Origin: Mycobacterium sp. IS-1496
Lineage (GTDB): Bacteria > Actinomycetota > Actinomycetes > Mycobacteriales > Mycobacteriaceae
Direction: 5' to 3'
NCBI RefSeq assembly: GCF_001499995.1
Contig: NZ_LQIU01000036.1
Span: 1-40,091 of the forward strand
DNA length: 40,091 nt
Below, one piece after another: positions 7,054 to 14,896 of the stretch (within the stretch, counting starts at the first letter, position 1; each line of letters starts with the position of its first letter). The notes beneath the pieces were generated by a model. It did not search any database. It had not been told where the DNA came from and saw nothing but the letters and a program-made list of their open reading frames with translations. The position numbers were made by a program, and so were the translations under genes.

Positions 7054-7899
7054 ATGCCCACCCTCACCCTGCCGACCGCAACCATCGACTACCGCGTCGC
7101 CGGCCCGGAGGACTCCACGTTCCCGCCGGTGGTGTTCGTCCACGGCGCACTCGTCGACCACCGGCTGTGGGATCCCGTCGCGGAGATCCTGGCAGCCAAG
7201 GGTTTCCGGTGCGTGCTTCCCGACTGGCCGCTCGGGTCGCACCGCATCCCGGTCGAATCCGAACTGTCGCCTGCGAGCGTGGCCGAGATGGTCCGCGACC
7301 TCGTCACCACGCTGGGACTGCGTGACGTCACGCTGGTGGGCAACGACACCGGCGGCGCGATCTGCCAACTGGTGGTGGACGCCTACCCGGACGCGGTCGG
7401 CCGCCTCGTGCTCACGAATTGCGATGCCTTCGACAAGTTTCCGCCGTTCCCGTTCAACGTGGTCTTCGCGGCGCTGCGCGGGCAGGTGTCGATCAAGGTG
7501 CTCACCGAACTGATGCGGGTGCGCGCGCTGCGCCATTCCCCGTTCGGGTACGGGCTGCTGAGCCGGCCGCATCCGGAACTCACCGCGTCGTGGCTGGAAC
7601 CCTGCAGGACGAACGCGGGTGTGCGGGCGAATCTCGCCACACTGTTGAGACGCATCGCCGCAACGGATCTGACCGAGGTCGCGGCTCGGCTGCCCCGGTT
7701 CCACAAACCGGTGCGGCTGGTGTGGGGGATGCGCGACCGCTGCTTCACTCCCGCGCTGGGCCGGCGACTGGCAGCCCAGTTCCCCGACGCGACGATGGTC
7801 GAGGTGGCCGACGCGAGCACATTCGTCGCCCTCGATGCGCCGCAAGCGGTGGCCGATGCGGTGACCGCACTGTCGACGCGCGCCACGGACGCCCAGTAG
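7054..7899 (+). CDS. Alpha/beta hydrolase with Asp nucleophile, His not evident
   Basis: 281 residues from an ATG preceded by an AAGGG ribosome site. HG oxyanion loop at 30-31 (FVHGALVDHRLWD). The nucleophile elbow is VGNDTGG with Asp98, as in haloalkane dehalogenases and epoxide hydrolases. Asp228 (GMRDRCF) is a plausible acid. At the expected catalytic His near the C-terminus the sequence reads DASTFVALDAPQ, where families usually have a GHF- or SHF-like motif, so Thr256 stands in for His. I have the impression that related actinobacterial hydrolases share this TFV motif, so it may mark a subfamily rather than a dead copy. Substrate unknown. Divergent TetR at 6992 is the probable regulator. 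Confidence 0.88.
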   Translation: MPTLTLPTATIDYRVAGPEDSTFPPVVFVHGALVDHRLWDPVAEILAAKGFRCVLPDWPLGSHRIPVESELSPASVAEMVRDLVTTLGLRDVTLVGNDTGGAICQLVVDAYPDAVGRLVLTNCDAFDKFPPFPFNVVFAALRGQVSIKVLTELMRVRALRHSPFGYGLLSRPHPELTASWLEPCRTNAGVRANLATLLRRIAATDLTEVAARLPRFHKPVRLVWGMRDRCFTPALGRRLAAQFPDATMVEVADASTFVALDAPQAVADAVTALSTRATDAQ

Positions 7900-7923
7900 C
7901 CGGGCGCCGCGCTTGCCCGATTG

Positions 7924-7971
7924 CGTAACGGGGCGGCGGCCTGGGACGCGAAAACCCGCCACAGCGTTACG
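7924..7971. promoter_or_regulatory. CGTAACG / CGTTACG inverted repeat upstream of TetR gene
   Basis: CGTAACG at 7924-7930 and CGTTACG at 7965-7971 are exact reverse complements, 34 bases apart, in the 147-base gap between the hydrolase and the next TetR gene. They could be two half-sites of an autoregulatory operator. The long spacing makes this a tentative call. Confidence 0.35.
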
Positions 7972-8046
7972 AAGACGCGTGCCGCACCCGACAGCACCGC
8001 GAGCGCGCTACCATTTGCGCGTGCAAGGCCGGGGAGAGTGGCGACG

Positions 8047-8658
8047 GTGACTCCGCGCAACCGCCGCTCGGACGCGTTCGCCAACGTCCACCGCATCGTC
8101 GCCGCCGCCCGCGAGGTGTTCGGCCGCGACGGGGACAACGCCACGCTGAGCCAGGTGGCCGAAGCCGCCGGCGTCGCGAATGCCACCCTCTACCGACACT
8201 TCCCGAACCGCAGGGCGCTGGCCGCGGCCGTCTACGAGGACATCGTCGTCACCGACATCAAACCCGCGATCCTGGCCCTGGGCCGCGACGCCCCGCGTGC
8301 GGCGTTCATCGATGCACTCGCCCACCTCGAGGAGGTCATGTTCCGCCAGCGCCCGCTGCTGACCTCGATCGGCGACCTCGCGGACCTCACCGCCCGGTTG
8401 TTCACCCGCGACCGCGAGCAGTTCGACGACATGATCATGCAGGCCCAGGCGACGGGCGCCCTGCGGCCCGACCTCACCTCCGACGACGTGGCGACGTTCG
8501 TCGCGATGGTGACCACGGCCTCGGTCGCGATGAACCAGCCCCGCCCGGCGCGGCGGCGCTACCTCAGCCTGATGTTCGATGCTCTCAATCCCGCTGCCAC
8601 CGAACCGCTTCCACCCGTGACCACGAAGCGCCGCGAACAGCGGCAACCCACCCGCTGA
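8047..8658 (+). CDS. TetR family regulator
   Basis: 203 residues from the GTG at 8047 (VTPRNRRSDAFANVHRIVAAAREVF). That start has a GGGGAGAG ribosome site 8 bases before it. The open frame goes further upstream, but the extra residues look non-coding. The HTH is LSQVAEAAGVANATLYRHFPNRRALAAAVYEDI, followed by a helical ligand domain. It is convergent with the SRPBCC gene (one base between stops). The target is not evident; the hydrolase upstream or the SRPBCC-SDR pair are the nearest candidates. Confidence 0.9.
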   Translation: MTPRNRRSDAFANVHRIVAAAREVFGRDGDNATLSQVAEAAGVANATLYRHFPNRRALAAAVYEDIVVTDIKPAILALGRDAPRAAFIDALAHLEEVMFRQRPLLTSIGDLADLTARLFTRDREQFDDMIMQAQATGALRPDLTSDDVATFVAMVTTASVAMNQPRPARRRYLSLMFDALNPAATEPLPPVTTKRREQRQPTR

Positions 8659-8659
8659 T

Positions 8660-9127
8660 TCAGGCGAACCGCTCGCGTAACCGGCGCAACGTCGCCTCGA
8701 TGCCCGTCGCGTTGCGCTTCGCGAAACCCGTCCGCTCGTAGTAGCCGACCCGGTCCTTCAGCGCACCCGTGTCGCGGAAGTCGAAGGTCTCCGTCACCCG
8801 CGTCCGCGTCGGCGAGATCTCCTCGAACTCGAACCGCCAGTGGTGTCCGAACGGATGCCGCCACTCGACCAGCCGATCCGGATTCAGCGCGGTCACCGTG
8901 CTGGTGATCCGGTACGGCACCCCGAACATCCGCATCTTCGTCGAGAACCGCGAGCCGGCAACGAGTTTCGCCGGGGCATCGATGTTCGCGCCCACCGTGC
9001 CGGAGCCGTCGAACTCGTGGTGCCGCCGAGGATCCGCGACCACCGCGAACACCTCGGCGACCGGTGCGTCGACCTCGACGGACCTGCTGACCTGACCCGG
9101 CCCGTTGTCCACCACGGAAACAGTCAT
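8660..9127 (-). CDS. SRPBCC (polyketide cyclase-like) protein
   Basis: 155 residues starting at the ATG at 9127, which overlaps the SDR stop (ATGA). A longer frame to 9169 would run into the SDR gene and is rejected. The sequence has the START/SRPBCC pattern: SRSVEVDAPVAEVFAVVADPRRHHEFDGSG at the start, a central RLVEWRHPFGHHWRFEFEEI strand pair, and a final helix near GYYERTGFAKRNATGIEATLRRL. Such proteins bind hydrophobic ligands. Translation is probably coupled to the SDR before it, so they may act on a related substrate. Confidence 0.88.
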   Translation of the reverse strand: MTVSVVDNGPGQVSRSVEVDAPVAEVFAVVADPRRHHEFDGSGTVGANIDAPAKLVAGSRFSTKMRMFGVPYRITSTVTALNPDRLVEWRHPFGHHWRFEFEEISPTRTRVTETFDFRDTGALKDRVGYYERTGFAKRNATGIEATLRRLRERFA

Positions 9128-9960
9128 GACACCGCCTTCGCGCTCAGCAGTTCGAGGCTGCGATCCCACAGCCGTTCGGCCACCCCGGCGTCGTCAGCGA
9201 TCCTGTTCGCCTTGGCCACCTTGTGTTTGTAATAGTACTGCCCGGACTCCCAGTCCACGCCCGGCGTCGCCGACGCCAGCCACACCAGTTCGTCACTGCC
9301 CTGTTCGGTCCCGATCAGCGCCACGTGCCGCAGCGGGCTGCGGTAGAGCAACCCGAACATCGGGTTGTTCACCTCGGCGCTGAAGTTCGACGCCACCGGA
9401 CCGGGATGGAATGCCGCCGTGGAGATTCCGGCCCCGTGGTACCGGCGGTGCAGTTCCCTGGTGAACAGGATGTTCGCCAGTTTCGACGAGCCGTAGGCGA
9501 TCGACCCGTGCTGGTTCTGTACCGCGTCGAGGTCGTCGAAGTCGACCCGGGCGAACTTGTTGGCCATGCTCGACGTGTTGAGCACCGAGGCACGGCACTC
9601 GACGAGCCGGTCGAGCATCAGCGTGGTCAGCAGCAGCGGTGCGAGATGGTTGACCTGGAACGTCTTCTCGAAGCCGTCGACGGTGGTCTCGCGGCTGTTC
9701 ATCATCCCGCCGGCGTTGTTGGCCAGCACGTCGATCCGCGGGTAGGCATCGAGCAGCCGGTGCGCGAGGTCGCGGACCTGCGCCAGATCGGCGAAGTCGG
9801 CGACATACGAATCCACGCCCAGCGCACCGGCGACGGCGGCGGTCTTCTGCGGGGAACGCCCGACCACCACGACGTTCTCACCGCTGCGGCTCAGGCGTTT
9901 CGCCGCTGCGGCGCCCACACCGTCACTGGCACCGGTGATAACGATCGTTCTTCCGGCCAC
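9124..9960 (-). CDS. Short-chain dehydrogenase/reductase
   Basis: 278 residues. Cofactor loop TGASDGVG (9-16), NNAG (81-84), catalytic Ser130 or Ser131 (LNTSSMA), Tyr156 and Lys160 (YGSSK). The sequence resembles the WW-domain-oxidoreductase/retinol-dehydrogenase-like SDR group, which often acts on lipophilic alcohols. Residue Arg35 after the second strand (VVVGRS) suggests NADP preference. It overlaps the SRPBCC gene downstream and is divergent from the MsAcT-like gene at 10046. Confidence 0.92.
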   Translation of the reverse strand: MAGRTIVITGASDGVGAAAAKRLSRSGENVVVVGRSPQKTAAVAGALGVDSYVADFADLAQVRDLAHRLLDAYPRIDVLANNAGGMMNSRETTVDGFEKTFQVNHLAPLLLTTLMLDRLVECRASVLNTSSMANKFARVDFDDLDAVQNQHGSIAYGSSKLANILFTRELHRRYHGAGISTAAFHPGPVASNFSAEVNNPMFGLLYRSPLRHVALIGTEQGSDELVWLASATPGVDWESGQYYYKHKVAKANRIADDAGVAERLWDRSLELLSAKAVS

Positions 9961-10045
9961 GTGCCTGCCCCTCTCGTCGACTCCACGAGGGTAACCCGCG
10001 CCGATAATCCCGTCCGGGGCCCGTTGTCGGCGCTACGGTCGTCCC

Positions 10046-10702
10046 ATGGGCATGAAACGCGTTCTGTGCTTCGGTGACTCGCTGACCTGGGGGTGGGTCC
10101 CGGTCCAGGACGGGGTGCCCACCGAACGCTATCCGCGCGACGTGCGCTGGACCGGCGTGCTCGCCGACGACCTGGGCGCCGACTACACCGTGATCGAGGA
10201 GGGGCTCAGCGCCCGCACCACGACGGCCGACGATCCCAGCGATCCGCGCCTCAACGGCGCGGCCTACCTGCCTGCCTGCCTGGCCAGCCACCTGCCGCTC
10301 GACCTCGTCATCCTCATGCTCGGCACCAACGACACGAAGGCCTACCTCAACCGCGAACCGCTGGACATCGCGATGGGGATGGGCATCCTGGTCAACCAGG
10401 TGCTCACCGCCGCCGGCGGCGTGGGCACCGTGTATCCCGCGCCGCGCACACTCGTCGTCTCCCCACCGCCGCTGGCGGCGATCCCCCATCCGTGGTTCGA
10501 CCTGATCTTCGCCGGGGCACAGGAGAAGACCGACGCACTGGCGACTGCATACTCGGCGCTGGCCTCGCACCTGAAGGTCGACTTCTTCGACGCCGGTTCG
10601 GCCATCAGCACCGACGGGGTGGATGGCATCCACTTCACCGAGCAGAACAACCGGGACCTCGGGGTGGCGCTGGCCACGAAGGTGCGCACGCTACTCCCGT
10701 AG
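10046..10702 (+). CDS. GDSL/SGNH acyltransferase-esterase, MsAcT-like
   Basis: 218 residues. Block I is FGDSLTWGW with Ser12, and DGIHF gives Asp193 and His196, completing the triad. GTND (93-96) is the block III motif. The protein follows the M. smegmatis acyltransferase MsAcT closely along its whole length as I remember that sequence (for example IEEGLSARTT, LGTNDTKAY, ISTDGVDGIHFTE), offset by one residue. MsAcT is an octameric enzyme that transfers acyl groups even in water and can make peracids. The physiological substrate is unknown. Start could be the ATG at 10046 or the one at 10052; neither has a strong ribosome site. Confidence 0.93.
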   Translation: MGMKRVLCFGDSLTWGWVPVQDGVPTERYPRDVRWTGVLADDLGADYTVIEEGLSARTTTADDPSDPRLNGAAYLPACLASHLPLDLVILMLGTNDTKAYLNREPLDIAMGMGILVNQVLTAAGGVGTVYPAPRTLVVSPPPLAAIPHPWFDLIFAGAQEKTDALATAYSALASHLKVDFFDAGSAISTDGVDGIHFTEQNNRDLGVALATKVRTLLP

Positions 10703-10717
10703 CGCGCGCACCTGTCG

Positions 10718-13627
10718 TCAGACGCTGCCGACCGGCTCGGGAGCCTTCGGCGGGGGCCCGGCACCTGGCGAAGGCCACGGCGACGGCACCGGCGTATTGC
10801 GCACCCGCTGCGGCCACCAGAACCACTTGCCCAGCAGCGCCGCGATCGACGGCGTCATGAAGGCGCGGATGACCAGGGTGTCGAACAACAGGCCCAGACC
10901 GATGGTGGTGCCCACCTGGGCGATCACCGTCAGTTCACTGACCGCCATCGAGATCATCGTGAACGCGAACACCAGACCCGCCGCCGTCACCACGGAACCA
11001 CTGCCACCCATCGCCCGGATGATGCCGGTCCGCAGGCCGGCGCGGATCTCCTCCTTGAGGCGGGAGACCAGCAGCAGGTTGTAGTCCGCACCGACCGCCA
11101 GCAGGATGATGACCGACATCGCCATCACCATCCAGTGCAGTTCTATCCCGATGATGTGCTGCCAGATGAGCACCGACAGACCGAACGACGCCCCCAGCGA
11201 CAACACCACGGTGCCGACGATCACCGCCGACGCGACCACGCTGCGGGTGATGATCAGCATGATGATGAAAATCAAAGCGAGCGAAGCGATTGCGGCGATC
11301 AGCAGGTCGTAGGTGTTGCCGTCGTTCATGTCCTTGAACATCGCGGCGCTGCCGCCGAGGTAGATCGTCGACCCCTCCAGCGGGGTGCCCTTGATGGCCT
11401 CCTTGGCCGCGGTCTCGATCTTGTCGATCTTGGCGATGCCCTCGGGGGTCAGCGGGTCCCCGTCATGGCTGATGATGAACCGCACCGACTTGCCGTCCGG
11501 CGAGATGAACTGCTCCATACCGCGTTTGAAGTCGGCGTTCTCGAAGACCTCGGGCGGAAGATAGAACGAGTCGTCGTTCATCGACGCGTCGAACGCCTCG
11601 CCCATGACGGTCGTGTCGCCCTGCATCTCGGACGCCTGATCCTGCATTCCCTTCTGCGTGGAATACATGTTCAGCATCATGACCTTCATGGTCTTCATCG
11701 TCTGGATCATCTTCGGCATCAGCGCGACCATCTGCGGCATCAGCGCATCGAGCCGTTCCATGTCGGGGATGATCGCCTGGATGTCGTCGGTCATCACGTT
11801 GATGCCGTCGAGGGTGTCGAACACCGACCGGATCGCGAAGCAGACCGGGATGTTGTAGCAGTGCGGTTCCCAGTAGAAGTAGTTGCGGATCGGCCGGAAA
11901 AAATCGTCGAAATTGGCGATGTGGTCCCGCAATTCGGCCACGTCGACGGTCATGTCCTTCATCTTGGCGACCATGTTGTGGGTGACGTCGGCCATCTGCA
12001 CGGTGATGCCCTGCATCGTCTCCATGTTGTCGATGGTCGTCTGCATGTCCTCGGCCTGTTTGAGCATCTGGGCCGTGAGGTCCTCGTTGTACTTCTCGGT
12101 CAGCTTCTGCTGAGTGCCCTGCATACCGATCATGAACGGGATCGACGTATTCGAGATGGGCTTGCCGTCCGGACGGGTGATGGACTGCACCCGCGAGATG
12201 CCCTCGACCCCGAAGATCGCCTTGGAGATCTTGTTGATCACCAGGAAGTCCGCGGAGTTGCGCAGATCGTGGTCGCTCTCGACCATCAGCAGCTCGGGGT
12301 TCATCCGGGCGTTGGAGAAGTGCCGGTCCGCCGCCGCGTAACCCTCGTTGGCCGGAAGGTCGGCGGGCAGGTAGTTGCGGTCGTTGTAGTTCGTCCGGTA
12401 GCCCGGCAGCGTGAGCAGGCCGATCAGCGACAGCGCGATGGTGGCGATCAGGATCGGTCCGGGCCAGCGCACGGTCGCGGCGCCGATCTTGCGCCAGCCG
12501 CGGACACGCATCGCACGCTTGGGCTCGAGCAGCCCGAACTTGCTCGCGACGGTGATCACCGCCGAGCCCAGCGTCAGCGACGTGAGCACCACGACGACCA
12601 TGCCGATCGCCAGCGGAACGCCCAGGGTCTGGAAGTACGGCAGCCGGGTGAAGCTGAGGCAGAACGTGGCCCCGGCGATGGTCAGACCCGAGCCGACCAC
12701 GACGTGCGCGGTGCCGTGGAACATCGTGTAAAACGCGGTCTCTTTGTCCTCACCGAGACTGCGGGCTTCCTGATATCGGCCGATGAGGAAGATCGCGTAG
12801 TCGGTGGCCGCCGCGATCGCCAGTGTCACAAGGAGGTTCGTGGCGAATGTCGAGAGTCCGATGATCTCGTGGTAGCCGAGGAACGACACCACCCCGCGGG
12901 CGGCCGCCAGCGACAGCACCACGGTGATGAGCATCAGGATCACTGTGACGATCGACCGGTAGACGAGCAGCAGCATCACGATGATCACCGTGAACGTGAC
13001 CGCCTCGATCAGCCGCATACTGCGGTCGCCTGCGATGTGCTGATCAGCGGCCAGGGCCGCGGGACCGGTCACGAAGGCCTTGACGCCCGGCGGAGGCTCG
13101 AGGCTTCCGACGATGGTCTGAACCGCTTCCACCGATTCGTTAGCCAGCGCCTCGCCCTGGTTACCGGCCAGCTTCACCTGGACGTAGGCGGCCTTGCCGT
13201 CGTTGCTCTGCGATCCGGAGGCGGTCATCGGATCGCTCCAGAAGTCCTGCACCGACTGGACGTGCCTGGTGTCGGCTTCCAACCGGTCGATCATCTGGTC
13301 GTAGAACGCGTGCGCCTCGTCCCCGAGCGGCTCCTGACCCTCGAGCACGATCATGACGTTGCTGTCGGAGTCGCCCTCTTCGAAGACCTCCCCGACCCGC
13401 TGCATCGAGATCATCGCCGGGGCGTCGTGCGGGCTCATCGACACCGCACGCATCTGCCCGACCTCTTCGAGCTGGGGCACGATCACGTTGAGGACCGCGA
13501 TGATCGCGATCCAGCCGAGGATGATCGGCACGGCGAGCGTGCGGATCATCCGGGGAAGGAGAGGCCGGCGGTGGGGCTTCGCCGGCGGGAACGCATCGGT
13601 TGGCGCGCCGGTCGTGGGCGCGCTCAT
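10718..13627 (-). CDS. MmpL family RND transporter (MmpL4/5-like)
   Basis: 969 residues with the 12-helix MmpL layout. One helix at about 30-50, a first outside loop, helices from about 207 with the proton-relay pair Asp276-Tyr277 (ATDYAIFLIGRYQEA), a second outside domain, and a final helix set with Asp848-Tyr849 (GADYNLLLVSRLKEE). The second outside domain carries a long Met-rich helical hairpin (roughly 510-680, such as MQTTIDNMETMQG and MPKMIQTMKTMKVMM), a feature of the MmpL4/MmpL5 type. Those export siderophores and drugs with MmpS partners. Its ATG overlaps the MmpS stop (ATGA). The large open frame on the opposite strand here is an antisense shadow. Confidence 0.94.
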   Translation of the reverse strand: MSAPTTGAPTDAFPPAKPHRRPLLPRMIRTLAVPIILGWIAIIAVLNVIVPQLEEVGQMRAVSMSPHDAPAMISMQRVGEVFEEGDSDSNVMIVLEGQEPLGDEAHAFYDQMIDRLEADTRHVQSVQDFWSDPMTASGSQSNDGKAAYVQVKLAGNQGEALANESVEAVQTIVGSLEPPPGVKAFVTGPAALAADQHIAGDRSMRLIEAVTFTVIIVMLLLVYRSIVTVILMLITVVLSLAAARGVVSFLGYHEIIGLSTFATNLLVTLAIAAATDYAIFLIGRYQEARSLGEDKETAFYTMFHGTAHVVVGSGLTIAGATFCLSFTRLPYFQTLGVPLAIGMVVVVLTSLTLGSAVITVASKFGLLEPKRAMRVRGWRKIGAATVRWPGPILIATIALSLIGLLTLPGYRTNYNDRNYLPADLPANEGYAAADRHFSNARMNPELLMVESDHDLRNSADFLVINKISKAIFGVEGISRVQSITRPDGKPISNTSIPFMIGMQGTQQKLTEKYNEDLTAQMLKQAEDMQTTIDNMETMQGITVQMADVTHNMVAKMKDMTVDVAELRDHIANFDDFFRPIRNYFYWEPHCYNIPVCFAIRSVFDTLDGINVMTDDIQAIIPDMERLDALMPQMVALMPKMIQTMKTMKVMMLNMYSTQKGMQDQASEMQGDTTVMGEAFDASMNDDSFYLPPEVFENADFKRGMEQFISPDGKSVRFIISHDGDPLTPEGIAKIDKIETAAKEAIKGTPLEGSTIYLGGSAAMFKDMNDGNTYDLLIAAIASLALIFIIMLIITRSVVASAVIVGTVVLSLGASFGLSVLIWQHIIGIELHWMVMAMSVIILLAVGADYNLLLVSRLKEEIRAGLRTGIIRAMGGSGSVVTAAGLVFAFTMISMAVSELTVIAQVGTTIGLGLLFDTLVIRAFMTPSIAALLGKWFWWPQRVRNTPVPSPWPSPGAGPPPKAPEPVGSV

Positions 13628-14052
13628 GCGGACTTCACGAAGCAGTAGGTCAGCGCGTTCACGCCGGTTGCGGTCCTCTCGTCTTTCACCTCATCGTCGA
13701 CGATGATTCGACAGGTGATGGAATCGCCGTCGCCCTGCGCGACGATGTTGGGTGCGGCGGAGGCCTCCGTCGTCTGCAGGGTGAGCTCCCAGGGGAGTGC
13801 TGTGCTGTCGAGTCGCTGCGGTTTGGAGTCGAGGTCGAGGTAGTTGATGTTGGCGTAGCTGCCGCTACCGGTGATCTCGTATCGGACCACCTTGGGGTCG
13901 AACGGTTCGGGATCGTCGGCGAACACCCTGGGGGTGACCGTGACGCCTTCCGATCCGAAGAAGCCCCGGATGCGGTGCACGGTGAATCCCGCGATCAGCA
14001 CCACGACCACGATGAGCAGTGGTATCCACGCCTTCTTGGCGACACTCAACAT
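13624..14052 (-). CDS. MmpS family accessory protein
   Basis: 142 residues. One N-terminal helix (about 9-24, WIPLLIVVVVLIAGFTV) then a periplasmic beta domain with VVRYEITGSGSYANINYLD and LPWELTLQTTEASAAPNIVAQGDGDSITCRI, which is the classic MmpS pattern. Two Cys (SITCRI and LTYCFV) may form a disulfide. MmpS proteins bind their MmpL partner and are required for export by MmpL4 and MmpL5. It is first in the operon, with a leader of about 220 bases if the promoter near 14280 is used. Confidence 0.94.
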   Translation of the reverse strand: MLSVAKKAWIPLLIVVVVLIAGFTVHRIRGFFGSEGVTVTPRVFADDPEPFDPKVVRYEITGSGSYANINYLDLDSKPQRLDSTALPWELTLQTTEASAAPNIVAQGDGDSITCRIIVDDEVKDERTATGVNALTYCFVKSA

Positions 14053-14261
14053 TTCGTTATTTCCCCGACAGTCGCTGGCTCGTTGTCACGCTCGACCGGC
14101 CACACGGAACAAGGTCGCGCCACTCGGCGCGGCGGTATCCTCTCGCAGAGGAGCGACGGATCCAACACCGCGACCCAATCCACGCGCCCAACATGACCGG
14201 GTCGAGACCCTGTCACTGCAGCTCACACCCACTGCGGGCACGTCGGTTCCTCCTTGACTCC

Positions 14262-14275
14262 GCTAAAAACTTAGC
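14262..14275. promoter_or_regulatory. Inverted repeat at mmpS promoter
   Basis: GCTAA-AAAC-TTAGC is an exact palindrome placed just downstream of the minus-strand TATACT element (14277-14282), so it would cover the transcription start of mmpS-mmpL. It lies between the plus-strand TTGACT and TATAAA. This position fits a repressor operator. It shares GGCTAA with half of an IdeR iron box but does not match the full 19-base consensus. Confidence 0.5.
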
Positions 14276-14363
14276 CAGTATAAACAGGAACCTTAGTGTA
14301 TTTAAATGCCGCTCGCAGCAGCCCCTCAGCAGCGGAGACCGCGATCACGAAGGCCAGTTGCCA

Positions 14364-14377
14364 GTGACCCGGGTCAC
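14364..14377. promoter_or_regulatory. CRP-type palindrome GTGA-N6-TCAC
   Basis: GTGACCCGGGTCAC is a perfect 14-base palindrome that fits the mycobacterial CRP (Rv3676 family) core GTGA-N6-TCAC. It lies 46 bases before the ATG of the secreted protein at 14423 and could act on that gene or on the divergent mmpS operon. The match is exact, but the site's use is inferred. Confidence 0.55.
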
Positions 14378-14422
14378 AGTCGTGGTGTGACGCTTAGCTT
14401 GGCTAGCGGTACCATCCCCGAC

Positions 14423-14875
14423 ATGAAGGCATCCAGGCTCGCTGCGGTTGTCGCCGCCACGGTCACCCTGGCCATGTCGGTCGCCGGCCCCGCCCATGCC
14501 GAGCCCGAGCCGTCACCGCCGCCCGCCCCGCCGGCGCCCGCGTCGACGATCGACAAGGACGGCACCTACACGGTGGGCGTCGACATCCTGCCGGGCACCT
14601 ACACATCCGGGGGTCCCGCCGCCGATTCGGCGTGCTACTGGAAACGGGTCGGCGCCGATGACGAGCTGCTCGACAACGCGCTGACCAAGAAGTCGGCATC
14701 CGTGCGTATCGAACCGACCGACGCGAGCTTCACCACCAACGACTGTCAGACCTGGCAGCTCAGCGCCTGCGGGACCGCGTGCCCGCCGCCGCCACCGGGG
14801 CCGGGCCCGCTCGAGATGCTGGGTCAGTTGGGAGGCCTGTTCGGCCCGGGCCGGGCCAAAGGGCCGACGCCCTGA
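14423..14875 (+). CDS. Small secreted protein, mycobacterial type
   Basis: 150 residues from the ATG at 14423. A clear signal peptide (MKASRLAAVVAATVTLAMSV to AHA, cleavage near residue 27) is followed by a Pro-rich linker. A compact domain then has DGTYTVGVDILPGTYTSGG, CYWKRVG, and a final FTTNDCQTWQLSACGTAC. Four Cys suggest two disulfides. The pattern VGxDIxPGTY...CxW...DCxxW recurs in mycobacterial exported proteins of unknown function. The tail is Pro/Gly-rich. A longer in-frame start at 14306 would add non-coding-like residues and lose the signal peptide. A CRP-like site lies just upstream. Confidence 0.87.
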   Translation: MKASRLAAVVAATVTLAMSVAGPAHAEPEPSPPPAPPAPASTIDKDGTYTVGVDILPGTYTSGGPAADSACYWKRVGADDELLDNALTKKSASVRIEPTDASFTTNDCQTWQLSACGTACPPPPPGPGPLEMLGQLGGLFGPGRAKGPTP

Positions 14876-14896
14876 TCCTGTTGGGGAGCCACCGCC

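Larger units (their letters stand above)
14053..14422. other. Divergent regulatory region between mmpS and a secreted-protein gene
   Basis: 370 bases without a gene. The 14250-14310 part is much more AT-rich than its surroundings and holds an exact inverted repeat and promoter-like elements in both directions. On the minus strand TATACT (14277-14282) could drive mmpS-mmpL. On the plus strand TTGACT (14254-14259) with a TATAAA-like element at 14279-14284 is a weaker pair. A CRP-like palindrome lies at 14364. The 14053-14250 stretch has no convincing reading frame and would be leader RNA of mmpS. Confidence 0.6.

Noticed and set aside
11135..13648. 837-codon open frame on the plus strand
   Set aside because: Antisense shadow of mmpL; His/Arg/Asp-rich composition with no family pattern, while the minus strand has clear RND motifs.
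14254..14284. IdeR iron box at the mmpS promoter
   Set aside because: Only a GGCTAA half-match; the full 19-base palindrome is absent.
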